The notes: a model not told the origin generated them from the sequence alone. A stretch of 56,243 nucleotides of DNA from JBHJGP01 sp050331695 (GCA_050331695.1 JBHJGP010000018.1:1-56243); one strand, 5' to 3'; shown: positions 24,470-34,001, counted from the first letter of the stretch. Program-made: numbers and translations.

Positions 24470-25636
24470 TCAGGAAGCTCCGTCCGATGTGCTGTCAGCC
24501 GTGTTTCCGGGGTCCGGCGCGGCAACTGCTCCAGCGTCCTTGCCTGGAATCTCATAAGCGATCGTTTGTCCCGGACGCAGGCGTTCATTGCCACGAATGA
24601 CGACGAGCTCGCCAGCTTCAAGGCCGCTGATCACCTCAAAACGACCGCCGACACTGGCGCCGAGCGTCACCGGCCGGATGCCAGCGGCATCGTCTTCGGC
24701 CACGAACACCACATCGCCCGAACCTTTTCGCAGCACCGCATCCTTATGTACGGTCGCCACATCACGCGATATCCCGAGCGGCACCTCGACGGTGACACTT
24801 TGACCGGCAGCCAGCAATTGATCGAATTCGCGATCGGGTAGTTCGAAACGCACCGCCAAGGTGCGTGTCAGCGGATTTTCCAGAGGCACGATCGCGCGTA
24901 CGATCACCTCGAATTCGGTCTCCCGATCAATCGACGCCCTGACGGGCATGCCCGGCTTGAGGCCAGCGATGCGATTCGACGGCACGTCTGCCTCGATCTG
25001 CAAGTCACCGTCATCGATCAGATCGACGACGGCGTCGCCAACGCGCAGGAATGCGCCAGAACTAACGTGGCGCATGGTCACCGCCCCTGAATAGGGAGCC
25101 GTGATGGTAGCGTCGGCCAGATCGCGCACCGCCACCTCCAAATTGGCTCGGGCGACATCGAGTTCGGCGGCGCCGCCCTGGATACGCGCTTCAGCGGCGA
25201 GCATCTGCGTCGCCGCATCATCGAAACGCGATTTGGAGAAGGCAGCGGAGCCCCTGAGTTGGGCCATTCGGTCACGCTCTTGCTCCTGCAACGCGAGCTC
25301 GGCTTGCGCCTCCTCGATCTGAGCCTCAGCCGCCTCGACCCGCGCTCGAGCCAGTGCCTCGGCCGCCGCTAGTCTCGAGGGGTCGATCATCGCCAGCACG
25401 TCGCCCGGCTCCACGTGATCGCCGACCTGAACCTGAATGGCCATGAGCGCGCCCTCAACACGCGCAGCGACTGGCCCCTCCTGAGATGCGACGAACCGCC
25501 CGAGAACCGGTTGGGTCTGGACTAGAGGTTCGATCTGCACGGGATCGACGCGAACGCCCGCCGGCTGCTCCTGTGCCAGCGCCGTTGCAAACACCGACAA
25601 TCCGAAACCGCTCGCGAAGAAAAGGCGCTGCAACAT
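24470..25636 (-). CDS. RND efflux periplasmic adaptor (membrane fusion protein)
   Basis: 388 residues with a signal peptide ending A-L-A-Q. It has a lipoyl-like half motif (A-R-V-E-G-A-L-M-A-I-Q-V-Q-V-G-D-H-V), a long alpha-helical hairpin rich in alanine and glutamate (about 90-170), the second lipoyl half (A-P-Y-S-G-A-V) and a beta-barrel region. It links the pump to an outer-membrane channel. The ATG at 25636 is chosen; a GTG directly before it is also possible. It is the first gene of the two-gene operon with the pump. Confidence 0.92.
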   Translation of the reverse strand: MLQRLFFASGFGLSVFATALAQEQPAGVRVDPVQIEPLVQTQPVLGRFVASQEGPVAARVEGALMAIQVQVGDHVEPGDVLAMIDPSRLAAAEALARARVEAAEAQIEEAQAELALQEQERDRMAQLRGSAAFSKSRFDDAATQMLAAEARIQGGAAELDVARANLEVAVRDLADATITAPYSGAVTMRHVSSGAFLRVGDAVVDLIDDGDLQIEADVPSNRIAGLKPGMPVRASIDRETEFEVIVRAIVPLENPLTRTLAVRFELPDREFDQLLAAGQSVTVEVPLGISRDVATVHKDAVLRKGSGDVVFVAEDDAAGIRPVTLGASVGGRFEVISGLEAGELVVIRGNERLRPGQTIAYEIPGKDAGAVAAPDPGNTADSTSDGAS

Positions 25637-25688
25637 CACGCTGGTGACTTTCTGTTAATCACGAGAGGTTAGAGTAGACGGAACCATT

Positions 25689-25703
25689 GGCGCTTCAAGC
25701 GCC
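25689..25703. promoter_or_regulatory. 15-bp palindrome GGCGCTT-C-AAGCGCC
   Basis: A perfect palindrome with one central base, 52 bp upstream of the efflux operon and 49 bp upstream of the DUF6898 gene. It could be an operator for the efflux operon or a small hairpin. No matching second copy was seen in the window. Confidence 0.4.
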
Positions 25704-25752
25704 CGCATCGATTGATCTTGATCGCTAGTTAGTGAAATGACGAGGGGTTGTT

Positions 25753-25986
25753 TTGGCTGATCGGGACTTTCTTGACGGGGATGCGGTCCTGTTCGAGTTC
25801 GTCGCGCTTGGCCCGATAACCCGGGTGGCCGCCGTCGATCCGGTGACCGGGACGGAGATTTGGATCGGCGTCCCGACTGGCACCCGCGAGCGCGATGCGT
25901 GTCGGCTGGCGCTGATGAAGCTCAGGGCCCGGATCGCCGGCGCCAGGCCCGCGTCCTCACCGTCGACGGACGGCATCATCGTCTGA
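25753..25986 (+). CDS. small DUF6898-like protein
   Basis: 77 residues. The pattern V-L-F-E-F-V-A-L-G then R-V-A-A-V-D-P-V-T-G-T-E matches my memory of the small DUF6898 family in alphaproteobacteria, whose function is unknown. The start is a TTG, supported by a GAGGGG ribosome-binding site five bases upstream; no in-frame ATG exists nearby. The second half is helical (A-L-M-K-L-R-A-R-I-A) with a serine/proline tail. Confidence 0.65.
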   Translation: MADRDFLDGDAVLFEFVALGPITRVAAVDPVTGTEIWIGVPTGTRERDACRLALMKLRARIAGARPASSPSTDGIIV

Positions 25987-26010
25987 GCACGCTTCCTGAT
26001 CATTGGCGTC

Positions 26011-26982
26011 TCAGTTTCTCGTACCGCGCCAGGAGGCGTAGAGACGGTCGATCAGCGCCGTCGTCCGCCGAGCGGTTTCGCCGGTGCTTGGGGACGGCGC
26101 CCCGCCTTCCAGATCCGCGACGATCGCCTGGATAAGCGGCTGATGGACATCGGGCGGATCGGGCAGATCAATGATCTGTTCGCCGCCGTCTATATGGGTG
26201 ATCCGGATCGGCGACGGGGCGAAAAAGCTCATGGCCATGCGGCCTTCGGTGCCTATGATGGTGACCTCATCCTCGCGCCTGTCGGCGGCATAGCAGGCGC
26301 TCATCGTCCCGCTGAGACCGCCAGGCCAGCGTAAAGACACAACGACCGTATCTTCCGCCGGATAGCCCTGCCCCTGGTTGGCGATCAGACCGACCGCGTC
26401 TTCCGGCTCGCCGAAGACGTGATCCAGCCAGTCCAGCGTGTGGGCCTGGACATCAACGAAAATGCCGCCACCGTTCGTGGCCGGATCGACCCGCCACCCG
26501 GCATTCTTTGAGAGCGGGCTGATGTGCCGCACCAGGATCAGCCGTGGCTCGCCGATCGCCCGCACCTCGACCAGCTTGCGCATGCGCTCGAACCGAGGCA
26601 GGCAGCGGCGGTAGAAGGCGACGAAAAGCGGCACGCCGGCGTCGGCGCAAGCCTCGATCATGGCATCACATTCGCCGAGATTGAGCGCCATCGGTTTTTC
26701 GACCAGCACCGGCTTTCGCCGGGCCGCCACCGCTTTGACGTAAGCCGCGTGGGTGCTGGGGGGCGTGGCGATGTAGACGGCGTCGACTTGGTCGCTGGCG
26801 ATCAGCTCGTTGGCATCGGTGGTCCACGCCGGAACCCCGTGGCGGGCCGCATAATCCCGGCATTTGTCGCCGTCGCGTCGCATCACCATGGTGAGTTCCG
26901 AGCCGGCGGACCGCCGGAAAGCCGGACCGCTCTTGACCTCGGTCACGTCGCCACAGCCGATGATCCCCCACCGAACAGTCAT
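26011..26982 (-). CDS. Gfo/Idh/MocA family NAD(P)-dependent oxidoreductase
   Basis: 323 residues. The N-terminal Rossmann fold begins V-R-W-G-I-I-G-C-G-D-V and contains the E-K-P catalytic lysine motif (V-L-V-E-K-P-M-A-L-N). The C-terminal alpha/beta domain has the family's G-G-G-I-F-V-D-V-Q-A-H-T-L-D substrate segment. The sugar or inositol-type substrate cannot be named. The ATG at 26982 is preferred over an upstream GTG/ATG region because the glycine motif must lie near the N-terminus. It is divergent from the GNAT gene. Confidence 0.9.
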   Translation of the reverse strand: MTVRWGIIGCGDVTEVKSGPAFRRSAGSELTMVMRRDGDKCRDYAARHGVPAWTTDANELIASDQVDAVYIATPPSTHAAYVKAVAARRKPVLVEKPMALNLGECDAMIEACADAGVPLFVAFYRRCLPRFERMRKLVEVRAIGEPRLILVRHISPLSKNAGWRVDPATNGGGIFVDVQAHTLDWLDHVFGEPEDAVGLIANQGQGYPAEDTVVVSLRWPGGLSGTMSACYAADRREDEVTIIGTEGRMAMSFFAPSPIRITHIDGGEQIIDLPDPPDVHQPLIQAIVADLEGGAPSPSTGETARRTTALIDRLYASWRGTRN

Positions 26983-27130
26983 AACGCCCACGTCCTCCCG
27001 GTCCGCTTCTTCCCAAGCCCTTGACAGCCTTTGCGATATCGAGCAAGGCACAGCGTCGAGGAGACGCAACCATGGCCCGACGACGACGCATCCACGCTTG
27101 ATAACTCATCGCCGTCCGCGCCTGCGCGGT

Positions 27131-27700
27131 ATGTTTGACGCCGTCGAAGCCACCAAAATGATCTTGTTTCTTCCGGAAGAACCCCATCATCTGCCCGCCG
27201 TCGAGACGCTGCTGGACGCGTGTTTCGGCCACGACCGCTACAACAAACCGGTTTACGCGTTGCGCCGCACATTGGTGCCGCTGCCGGAGCTCTGTTTCAT
27301 TGCCCTGGTCGATGGCGAACTCAAGGCGAGCATCCGTTTCTGGCGGATCGCGGCCGGCGATCAACCGGCATTGCTTCTCGGGCCCTTGGGCGTGGACCCG
27401 GCGCGCCGCGGCCAGGGTATGGGCCGGGCGCTGGTGCGCATGGGGCTGGCGAAGGCAGAAGAGCTGGGTTTCGCTCTCTGCTTCCTGACCGGTGATGCCA
27501 CCTACTATCGGCAATTCGGCTTCGAAACCGTTGATCCGGCGGTTTGGTTAAAGGGCGAAGAATCGGCGCGCCTGCTCGGCCTGGCGCTCAAGCCGGGCGC
27601 ATTGAATGGGGTGTCGGGCGAACTTCACGCCGGGAGGTGGGTTCGCCCGGAAGTGAAACCGGCCTTGGCCGATCCCGGCCTTTCGGTTTTGGCGTCTTAG
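27131..27700 (+). CDS. GNAT family N-acetyltransferase
   Basis: 189 residues. The acetyl-CoA binding motif A is visible as L-G-V-D-P-A-R-R-G-Q-G-M-G-R-A-L. The later T-G-D-A-T-Y-Y-R-Q-F-G-F segment is typical of YhbS-like acetyltransferases. ATG at 27158 is an alternative start. The acceptor is unknown. It ends nine bases before the TAXI gene, so they may be co-transcribed. Confidence 0.85.
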   Translation: MFDAVEATKMILFLPEEPHHLPAVETLLDACFGHDRYNKPVYALRRTLVPLPELCFIALVDGELKASIRFWRIAAGDQPALLLGPLGVDPARRGQGMGRALVRMGLAKAEELGFALCFLTGDATYYRQFGFETVDPAVWLKGEESARLLGLALKPGALNGVSGELHAGRWVRPEVKPALADPGLSVLAS

Positions 27701-27709
27701 AGTACGCAG

Positions 27710-29008
27710 ATGGTCGAATGGTTGAAGGTTTCCGCGCCGATCCTGCTGATCACGGCCATCGGCCTGGTCGTTGCCTACTATTTCGTCGAGCCAGCGCCTC
27801 CGGGCGTGGTGAGGTTCGCCGCCGGCGATGCCGACGGCGCCTATGCGGCATTCGCAGAACGTTACGCAGAAGCTTTGAGTGAGGACCGGATCGACGTGGA
27901 GATCATCCACACGGCCGGGTCCATTGACAATTTGCAGCTGTTGCAGGCCGACAGCGAGCCAGCGGACATCGCCTTCATCCAGGGTGGGGTCACGACGGTT
28001 CTCGATGGCGAGAATCTGACCGCGCTGGCTTCCGTGTTTCTCGAGCCCTTGTGGGTTTTCCTGGCTGAGGACCATCGCCGGATCCGGCGTCTGAACGATT
28101 TGGACGGCTTGCGTCTCGCTGTTGGCGCCGAAGGGAGCGGCACGGCGAGCGTCGTTCGCCAATTGCTGGCGACCAATGGCATCACGGACGACACCGCCGA
28201 CATCCTCGCGATTGGCGGGCGCGACGCCGTCGAGGGTCTGCGCAACGACAAGGTCGATGCCATGTTCATCGTCAGCGCGGTGGATTCGCCCCTGGTCCAG
28301 GAGCTTCTGACCAGTGGCCAGCCGGTGATGAGCTTCAGCCGTGCCGACGCTTACGCCCAACAGATGACCTATCTGCGCCGTCTGGAACTGGCTGACGGCG
28401 CGATTGACCTCGAGGCCAACATACCGCCTCGGCCCGTCACGCTGATCGCACCGGTCGCCAGCCTGGTCTCGCGGGCCGATCTGCACCCGGCCCTGGTCGA
28501 AAGGGTTCTGCACGCGGCCCACGAGGTCCACGGCGAGGGCGATCTGTTCGCCCGCCCGGATCATTTCCCGTCCGCCTTAAACGTCGAACTGCCGCTGCAT
28601 CCGGACGCCAAGCGCTACCTGGAACGGGGTGAGCCCTTCCTGCAACGCTACCTGCCCTTTTGGATGGCCAATCTGATCGACCGCCTGGTCGTGATGCTGA
28701 TCCCCCTGCTGACGCTCTTCATTCCCCTGGTCCGGGTGTTGCCACCTGTCTATCGCTGGCGCATCCGCTCCCGGGTCTATCGCTGGTACAAGCAGGTTCG
28801 AGAGGTCGAGACCGAGGCAAACGTCACCTACGCGCCGGAGCGTTTGCGCCAGTTGGTCGAACGGCTTGATCGGATCGACGATGAAGTTCGTCAGATCGAC
28901 GTGCCCGTGGCCTACGCCGACCTGGCCTACACGCTTCGTCTCCATATCGACATGATTCGCGACCGCTACGTCGCGCGCATTAAAGGCCAGCCGCTAGAGA
29001 ATCGTTAA
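27710..29008 (+). CDS. membrane-anchored TAXI-family solute-binding protein
   Basis: 432 residues. An N-terminal membrane helix (8-25) is followed by a TAXI-type periplasmic binding fold (A-A-G-D-A-D-G-A-Y at about 37-45, then D-I-A-F-I-Q-G-G-V and L-A-V-G-A-E-G-S-G-T-A-S). A second membrane helix lies at about 320-345, and a charged, partly coiled-coil cytoplasmic tail (about 350-432) follows. Ordinary TAXI proteins are soluble and feed a TRAP permease. Here both ends are membrane-tethered, with a helical tail inside the cell, and no permease gene is near. The next gene is a histidine kinase, which suggests a sensing role (inference). Confidence 0.8.
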   Translation: MVEWLKVSAPILLITAIGLVVAYYFVEPAPPGVVRFAAGDADGAYAAFAERYAEALSEDRIDVEIIHTAGSIDNLQLLQADSEPADIAFIQGGVTTVLDGENLTALASVFLEPLWVFLAEDHRRIRRLNDLDGLRLAVGAEGSGTASVVRQLLATNGITDDTADILAIGGRDAVEGLRNDKVDAMFIVSAVDSPLVQELLTSGQPVMSFSRADAYAQQMTYLRRLELADGAIDLEANIPPRPVTLIAPVASLVSRADLHPALVERVLHAAHEVHGEGDLFARPDHFPSALNVELPLHPDAKRYLERGEPFLQRYLPFWMANLIDRLVVMLIPLLTLFIPLVRVLPPVYRWRIRSRVYRWYKQVREVETEANVTYAPERLRQLVERLDRIDDEVRQIDVPVAYADLAYTLRLHIDMIRDRYVARIKGQPLENR

Positions 29009-29031
29009 CCACCGAATGGTAAGCCTCCGCC

Positions 29032-30702
29032 ATGGCTACCGTTCGCGAACAGATCCCCTTCCTCACTTCCCCCTCGCTTGGCTGGGCCATTCTCGCAACC
29101 GCCGAGGCCCTGATCCTTTTCGCCTGCGCCGGCCCGCTCGCGCTCACCGATCGCATGATCGCGGCGGAAATCGGCCTGGCCGGGCCGTTCCTGCCCGGTT
29201 GGGCGATCATGCTGCCGGCCCTTCTGGCGCGGGGCCGCCTCGGCTGGCAGGCGAAGTTGGTCTTGGTGCTGGCGACCGATCTGCTCATCCGCGACCATGG
29301 CAGCGTCAGCGAAGCGCTGCTGATCGGCGGCGCCGATTGCCTGCTGGCGCTCGGCGCCTGGTGGCTCATCCGGCAGACGATCCGGCCCGAGAAGACCAAC
29401 CTCGGTCCCGCCGACGTCATGTGGCTGGTGTTCATCGTCGCCGGTATCACCGCCAACCTCGGCGGTCTTGCGACAGCGACGATCACCGGCACCGAAAGTG
29501 TCGGTTCCTGGGCCAAGAGCTGGCAGTCGGTGTGGATCACCGGTGCCGCCATAGCCCTTTTGACGACACCTCTGGTCCTGGCCTACCGCCCGGAAGCGCG
29601 GGCCGGTCTGCGCGGACGGCTCAAGCTCAACGAATTGATCGTTGTGACCGCCGTGACGGCGGCGCTGACCGGCGTCATTTTCAGCGCGCAGCTGTTTGCG
29701 TTGGTAGTGGTCGTCCAGGGGCTGCTTCTCTGGTCCGCGCTCCGGCTCGGCGCCCTGGTCGCCAGCGCGACGATGTTCATGATCGCCTGCGTCGCGCTCA
29801 TGCTCGCCCGGGACGGCCTCGGTCCGTTTGCATCGGCCGGCGCCCTCGATCTGCCGGCGCTGATCGAGCTCGGTCTTTTCGTCGGGGCGACGGCCGTGAC
29901 GGTTCTGTTCGTGGCGGTCAGCGCCGAGCGACTGAAGGAGAGCCGGGCGAAGGCCAAGGATGCCGAGCGCCGTCTCGCCGCTTACGCCAGGGAATTGGAG
30001 CGATCGAACCAGGATCTGCGCAATTTCGCGTCCCTCGCCTCCCACGATATGAAGGAGCCTTTGCGCGCGATCAGCCGCTACGGCGCGCTGTTGGATGATG
30101 TCTACGCCGAAAGGTTGGACGAGGAGGGACGCGCGTTCCTCGCCTACATGGTCGAGGGCAGTCAACGCATGCAACGGCTGATCGAGGAGATCTTGGGCTA
30201 CGCCACGATCGGCCAGAGCAAGGGGGATCCGGAGCCGGTCGACCTCAACGTCACAATCGGTCACGTGCTGACGGACGTGGCGGCCCTAGTTCCGGAAACC
30301 GGACGGATCGAGGTGGCGACGCTGCCGGTGATACCGGGTCACGCCAGTGATCTGGAACGGCTTTTCCGCAATCTGATCGTCAACGCCGTCAAATACCGCG
30401 CCGAACGTCCGCTGGAGATCATCATCGACGCCGCGCGCCGAGGCGCTCGGTGTGAAATCCGCATCAGCGACAATGGCATCGGTATCGCGCCCGAGCAGCG
30501 CGCCGAGGTGTTCGAGATGTTTCGCCGACTTCATCCCCGAAGCCGCTATGACGGCAGCGGCATCGGGCTGGCCGCTTGCACCAAGATCGTCGACCGGATG
30601 GATGGACAGATCTGGATCGAGGATGGTCTGGAGGGCGGTGCCTGTTTCGTCGTCGAGCTACCCTGTGGACTGGACGCCACAGAAGCAGGCCAATTGACCT
30701 GA
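29032..30702 (+). CDS. MASE1-type membrane sensor histidine kinase
   Basis: 556 residues. About eight membrane helices (15-300) match the MASE1 sensor type. A short coiled coil (296-330) leads to the HisKA domain with phospho-acceptor H338 in L-A-S-H-D-M-K-E-P-L-R, and to an HATPase domain (F-R-N-L-I-V-N-A-V-K-Y, then D-N-G-I-G-I and G-S-G-I-G-L-A). The kinase sequence is of the phytochrome-like H-D-x-x-E-P-L-R type. No response regulator is nearby. It sits 23 bp after the anchored TAXI gene and 108 bp before the next one. Confidence 0.88.
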   Translation: MATVREQIPFLTSPSLGWAILATAEALILFACAGPLALTDRMIAAEIGLAGPFLPGWAIMLPALLARGRLGWQAKLVLVLATDLLIRDHGSVSEALLIGGADCLLALGAWWLIRQTIRPEKTNLGPADVMWLVFIVAGITANLGGLATATITGTESVGSWAKSWQSVWITGAAIALLTTPLVLAYRPEARAGLRGRLKLNELIVVTAVTAALTGVIFSAQLFALVVVVQGLLLWSALRLGALVASATMFMIACVALMLARDGLGPFASAGALDLPALIELGLFVGATAVTVLFVAVSAERLKESRAKAKDAERRLAAYARELERSNQDLRNFASLASHDMKEPLRAISRYGALLDDVYAERLDEEGRAFLAYMVEGSQRMQRLIEEILGYATIGQSKGDPEPVDLNVTIGHVLTDVAALVPETGRIEVATLPVIPGHASDLERLFRNLIVNAVKYRAERPLEIIIDAARRGARCEIRISDNGIGIAPEQRAEVFEMFRRLHPRSRYDGSGIGLAACTKIVDRMDGQIWIEDGLEGGACFVVELPCGLDATEAGQLT

Positions 30703-30810
30703 TTTCGTTGCCTGAATTGAGCGACCCCCTGGGAATCCGCCTACTTTAGCATTATTCTCATTTGTCAAGGGCATGGCTAAGGTGCCTTGCCAACAATGAG
30801 GATCAACCCG

Positions 30811-31851
30811 ATGAGTTTGCGACGGCGCAAGGCTATCCTGAGTGGTTTGGGCCTGGCGCTGGCGCCGACGGCGGTGCTTGCTCAACGTGACGCGCCGATG
30901 CCCAAATTCTTTCGCATCGGCACTGGTGGCGTGGCCGGCACCTACTACCCGATTGGCGGGCTCGTGGCCGAGGTCATCTCGAGCCCTCCCGGAGCCCGGA
31001 GCTGCGCTCGGGGCGGCAGCTGTGGTGTGCCTGGCCTGATCGCCGCGGCCGTCGCCAGCGAGGGCTCGATCGACAATGTCGAGGCGCTGGGCATGGGCAC
31101 GGTGGAAAGTTGTTTCGCTCAAGCCGACGTCGTCTACTGGGCGCATTACGGCGAAAACATGTTCAACGACCGCGAGCCGATGAAAGACCTCCGGGCGCTC
31201 GCCAGCCTGTACCCCGAGGTACTTCACATCGTCGTTTTGAAACCCGACGAGATCGAGACCATCACCGATCTGAAAGGAAAGCGGGTGGCGCTCGGCTCCC
31301 GGGGTTCGGGAACCTTGGCCCAGGCCCGGGCCATCCTCGAGGCGCATGGCGTGCCCGAAGACGCGATGGACCCGATCTACAGCAGCTCCAGCCAAGCGCT
31401 ACAGATGATGCGTGAGGGCGAACTGGATGCGTTTTGCCTGATCGCCGGCTACCCGACGCGGGCGGTCGAGGAGGCGGTCGGCCAGCTCGGCGCCGGATTG
31501 CTGAGCCTGGATCCCGATCAGATCAACATGCTCGCTCATTCGGTCGGTTTTTTCACCGCCAGTACAATCCCGGCCGGAACCTACCAGGGCGTGGGCTCGG
31601 TCGACAGTATCAGCATCATGGCCCAATGGGTCACGACCAGTCGCATGGACAACGACCTGATCGAGGCCATCGTGGAAGCGCTTTGGCATCCGAATTCTCG
31701 AGCTTACTTGGACAGCGGTCACCCGCAGGCCGCTGAAATCACGTTGGAAACGGCGCTCGACGGTCTTGCCGTACCGCTGCACGAAGGGGCCAAACGGTTC
31801 TACGACGCGGCCGATGTGGCGCCCGTCAGCTTCCGTTCGACCGCCGACTGA
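30811..31851 (+). CDS. TAXI-family TRAP transporter solute-binding protein
   Basis: 346 residues from ATG 30811, which has AGGA eight bases upstream; ATG 30796 is an alternative. The signal peptide is arginine-rich (L-R-R-R-K-A-I-L then A-L-A-P-T-A-V-L-A-Q) and may use the Tat route. The mature domain has F-F-R-I-G-T-G-G-V-A-G-T-Y-Y-P, the S-C-A-R-G-G-S-C segment with two cysteines, and G-S-R-G-S-G-T-L. TAXI proteins bind acidic amino acids or organic acids and deliver them to a fused TRAP permease, which is absent here. It is convergent with trkH. Confidence 0.88.
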   Translation: MSLRRRKAILSGLGLALAPTAVLAQRDAPMPKFFRIGTGGVAGTYYPIGGLVAEVISSPPGARSCARGGSCGVPGLIAAAVASEGSIDNVEALGMGTVESCFAQADVVYWAHYGENMFNDREPMKDLRALASLYPEVLHIVVLKPDEIETITDLKGKRVALGSRGSGTLAQARAILEAHGVPEDAMDPIYSSSSQALQMMREGELDAFCLIAGYPTRAVEEAVGQLGAGLLSLDPDQINMLAHSVGFFTASTIPAGTYQGVGSVDSISIMAQWVTTSRMDNDLIEAIVEALWHPNSRAYLDSGHPQAAEITLETALDGLAVPLHEGAKRFYDAADVAPVSFRSTAD

Positions 31852-31881
31852 TTCAGGACCGCGCCGTCGCCAACCGGATTA

Positions 31882-33369
31882 TCAGATCCGCCAGAACGCG
31901 GGCGACACCAGCACGAACAGGGTGAATAGCTCCAGCCGGCCGACCAACATGGCGACCGCCAAAAGCCATTTCACATGTTCCTCGAGGTTGGCGAAGGTGC
32001 TGACCGGACCGATAAGCGGGCCTAGACCGGGCCCAACATTGGCTAGTGCCGTCAGCGCCGCCGACATGGCGGTCAAATAGTCGAGACCGCTTAGGCCCAA
32101 GAGCAGTGCGAGCACGGCAAAACTGAGCGCGAAAAGGAAAAAGAACGCCATGACAGAGATGGCCGCGGAATCGGGCAGCGTTCGTCCATTGTAGCTGGTG
32201 GGGAACACGCCGTGAGGCTGGATCAGCCGGGCGATCTGGCTCCGGGCAACTTCGTAGAGGACGATGAACCGAAAGATCTTGATGCCGCCCGTGGTCGATC
32301 CGGTGCAGCCACCGACGCACATCAGGAAAAAGAAGGCGGCGATCGGGAAGTGCCCCCAAAGGCCGTAATCGGCTGCAACATAGCCGGTCCCGGTCATCAG
32401 CGACGTGGCATGGAACGCTGACATGCGAACCGCGTCCATAGGCTGCAAATCTGAGTTGATGAGCAGGAAAACCGCGATGGTCACCGCCGAGACAAGCGCG
32501 ATGGTGAGAAACCAGCGGACCTGGGCATCGGCGGCAAGGGCTCTCGCGTTGCCGGCGACCGCCTGAATGTAGATGACGAACGGCATGCCGCCGATCAGCA
32601 TGAACACGATCGCTGTCCATTCGATCATCGGACTGCCGAAATAGCCGATCGACGTGTCGTGGGTGGAGAAGCCGCCGGTCGCGACCGTGGTCATGGCATG
32701 GGCCGTGGCATCGAAGGTATCCATGCCGGCCGACCAGTAGAGAACGGCGCAAGCGACCGTGATGCTGAGATAGATCAAGCCGGTGGCGGACGCCAATTGG
32801 GCGGCCCGGGGCAGGATTTTCTCCGAAAGATCAGAGCTTTCTGCGCGAAAGAGCTGCATGCCGCCGACGCTGAGGATCGGCAGGATAGCGACACCCATGA
32901 CGATGATGCCGATGCCGCCCAGCCACTGCAGAATGGAGCGCCACAACAAAATGCCCGGCGGCGCGTCATCCAGGCCGACGATGACCGTGGAGCCGGTGGT
33001 CGTAAGGCCGGACATCGCCTCGAAAAAAGCGTCCGCAGGCGTGAGATCCAGGTCCGAGACGGCAAACGGCAGCGCAGCGAAGACCGCAACCCCGAACCAG
33101 GCGAGCGAGGTCAGGAGAAAGACCTGGCGGGTGGTGAGCTCACCGCCGGGCGCGGAACGGTTGACCAGCATCAGGCTGACACCGATGAAGGCCGTGGCTG
33201 CGCTCGAGCCCAAAAAGATCTTCCAGTCGGGGTGATCGATCACCAGATCGGCGACCATCGGCGGCATCATGAACAGGGCCAGGATGATCAGCAGGATGCC
33301 GAGGACGAGCAGGATGGGCCGGCTGTCCAAACTCCGGTGAGCGGAGGCCGACGAGGCTGTCGCCATCAT
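31882..33369 (-). CDS. trkH: Trk potassium uptake protein, TrkH family
   Basis: 495-residue potassium channel subunit of the TrkH/KtrB superfamily. It has four M1-P-M2 repeats; filter loops include the S-G-L-T-T-T-G-S-T region and the M-C-V-G-G-C-T-G-S-T-T-G-G-I-K segment. TrkA, the regulatory NAD-binding subunit, is not encoded nearby. It lies 15 bases after apaG on the same strand and is probably co-transcribed with it. A few short spacers precede the convergent TAXI gene. Confidence 0.93.
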   Translation of the reverse strand: MMATASSASAHRSLDSRPILLVLGILLIILALFMMPPMVADLVIDHPDWKIFLGSSAATAFIGVSLMLVNRSAPGGELTTRQVFLLTSLAWFGVAVFAALPFAVSDLDLTPADAFFEAMSGLTTTGSTVIVGLDDAPPGILLWRSILQWLGGIGIIVMGVAILPILSVGGMQLFRAESSDLSEKILPRAAQLASATGLIYLSITVACAVLYWSAGMDTFDATAHAMTTVATGGFSTHDTSIGYFGSPMIEWTAIVFMLIGGMPFVIYIQAVAGNARALAADAQVRWFLTIALVSAVTIAVFLLINSDLQPMDAVRMSAFHATSLMTGTGYVAADYGLWGHFPIAAFFFLMCVGGCTGSTTGGIKIFRFIVLYEVARSQIARLIQPHGVFPTSYNGRTLPDSAAISVMAFFFLFALSFAVLALLLGLSGLDYLTAMSAALTALANVGPGLGPLIGPVSTFANLEEHVKWLLAVAMLVGRLELFTLFVLVSPAFWRI

Positions 33370-33384
33370 TCGGAGCGGCTGAGT

Positions 33385-33777
33385 CTAATGGACGACGGCG
33401 GGCTGATCCGTGGCGTCGAGGGAAAAGGCCGGAATTGTCACGTCGAAGGCTTCGCCCTCCGGGGTCACCATCTGGTAGGTGCCGCGCATGAAACCGGACG
33501 GCGTCTTAAGCGGCGCACCGCTGGTGTATTCGAAGGTCTGACCGGGCGCCAAGGTCGGCTGCTCGCCGACGACACCGTCACCGCGCACTTCGGTGGTCCG
33601 CCCGTCCGCCTCGATGATCCGCCAGTAGCGACCGACCATCGTCACCTCGCTCAGCCCACGGTTCTCGATCTTCACGCGGTAGCCGAAAAGATAATGGTCC
33701 TCCCCCGGTTTCGATTGATCCGGAAGGTAGAACGGCTCGACGGCGATGTGGATGGAGCGCGTGGTCAGGTTGTACAT
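33385..33777 (-). CDS. apaG: ApaG family protein
   Basis: 130 residues, an immunoglobulin-like beta sandwich. The family's Y-R-V-K-I-E-N-R-G-L, G-R-Y-W-R-I-I-E-A-D-G and P-L-K-T-P-S-G-F-M-R-G-T-Y motifs are all present. ApaG was linked to cobalt/magnesium tolerance and its fold occurs in F-box proteins; the molecular role is not settled. The ATG at 33777 gives the standard N-terminus. The 224 bases upstream (33778-34001) hold no gene and no clear motif. Confidence 0.9.
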   Translation of the reverse strand: MYNLTTRSIHIAVEPFYLPDQSKPGEDHYLFGYRVKIENRGLSEVTMVGRYWRIIEADGRTTEVRGDGVVGEQPTLAPGQTFEYTSGAPLKTPSGFMRGTYQMVTPEGEAFDVTIPAFSLDATDQPAVVH

Positions 33778-34001
33778 ATCGCTTCGCCTCTGAGTTGGGC
33801 CAGCTTGTCGGTGCACAAGACAGGTGTTTATGCGGAGGCGCCGGACGTCTGTCTAGCGAACTATTGTCCAAGTCGCGGCGTCCTCGTGGTCCGGGTTAAT
33901 CAGATGATCCCCATCCGATCGACGTGAAAAACCAGCGAAATCATGGGATTAACGGTGAACAAGACGCCGGATACAAACCCTCTACCGTTTGGATCGCGCC
34001 C

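Noticed and set aside
29005..30264. 419-codon open frame opposite the histidine kinase
   Set aside because: Low-complexity charged translation without motifs; the kinase on the other strand has complete conserved boxes.
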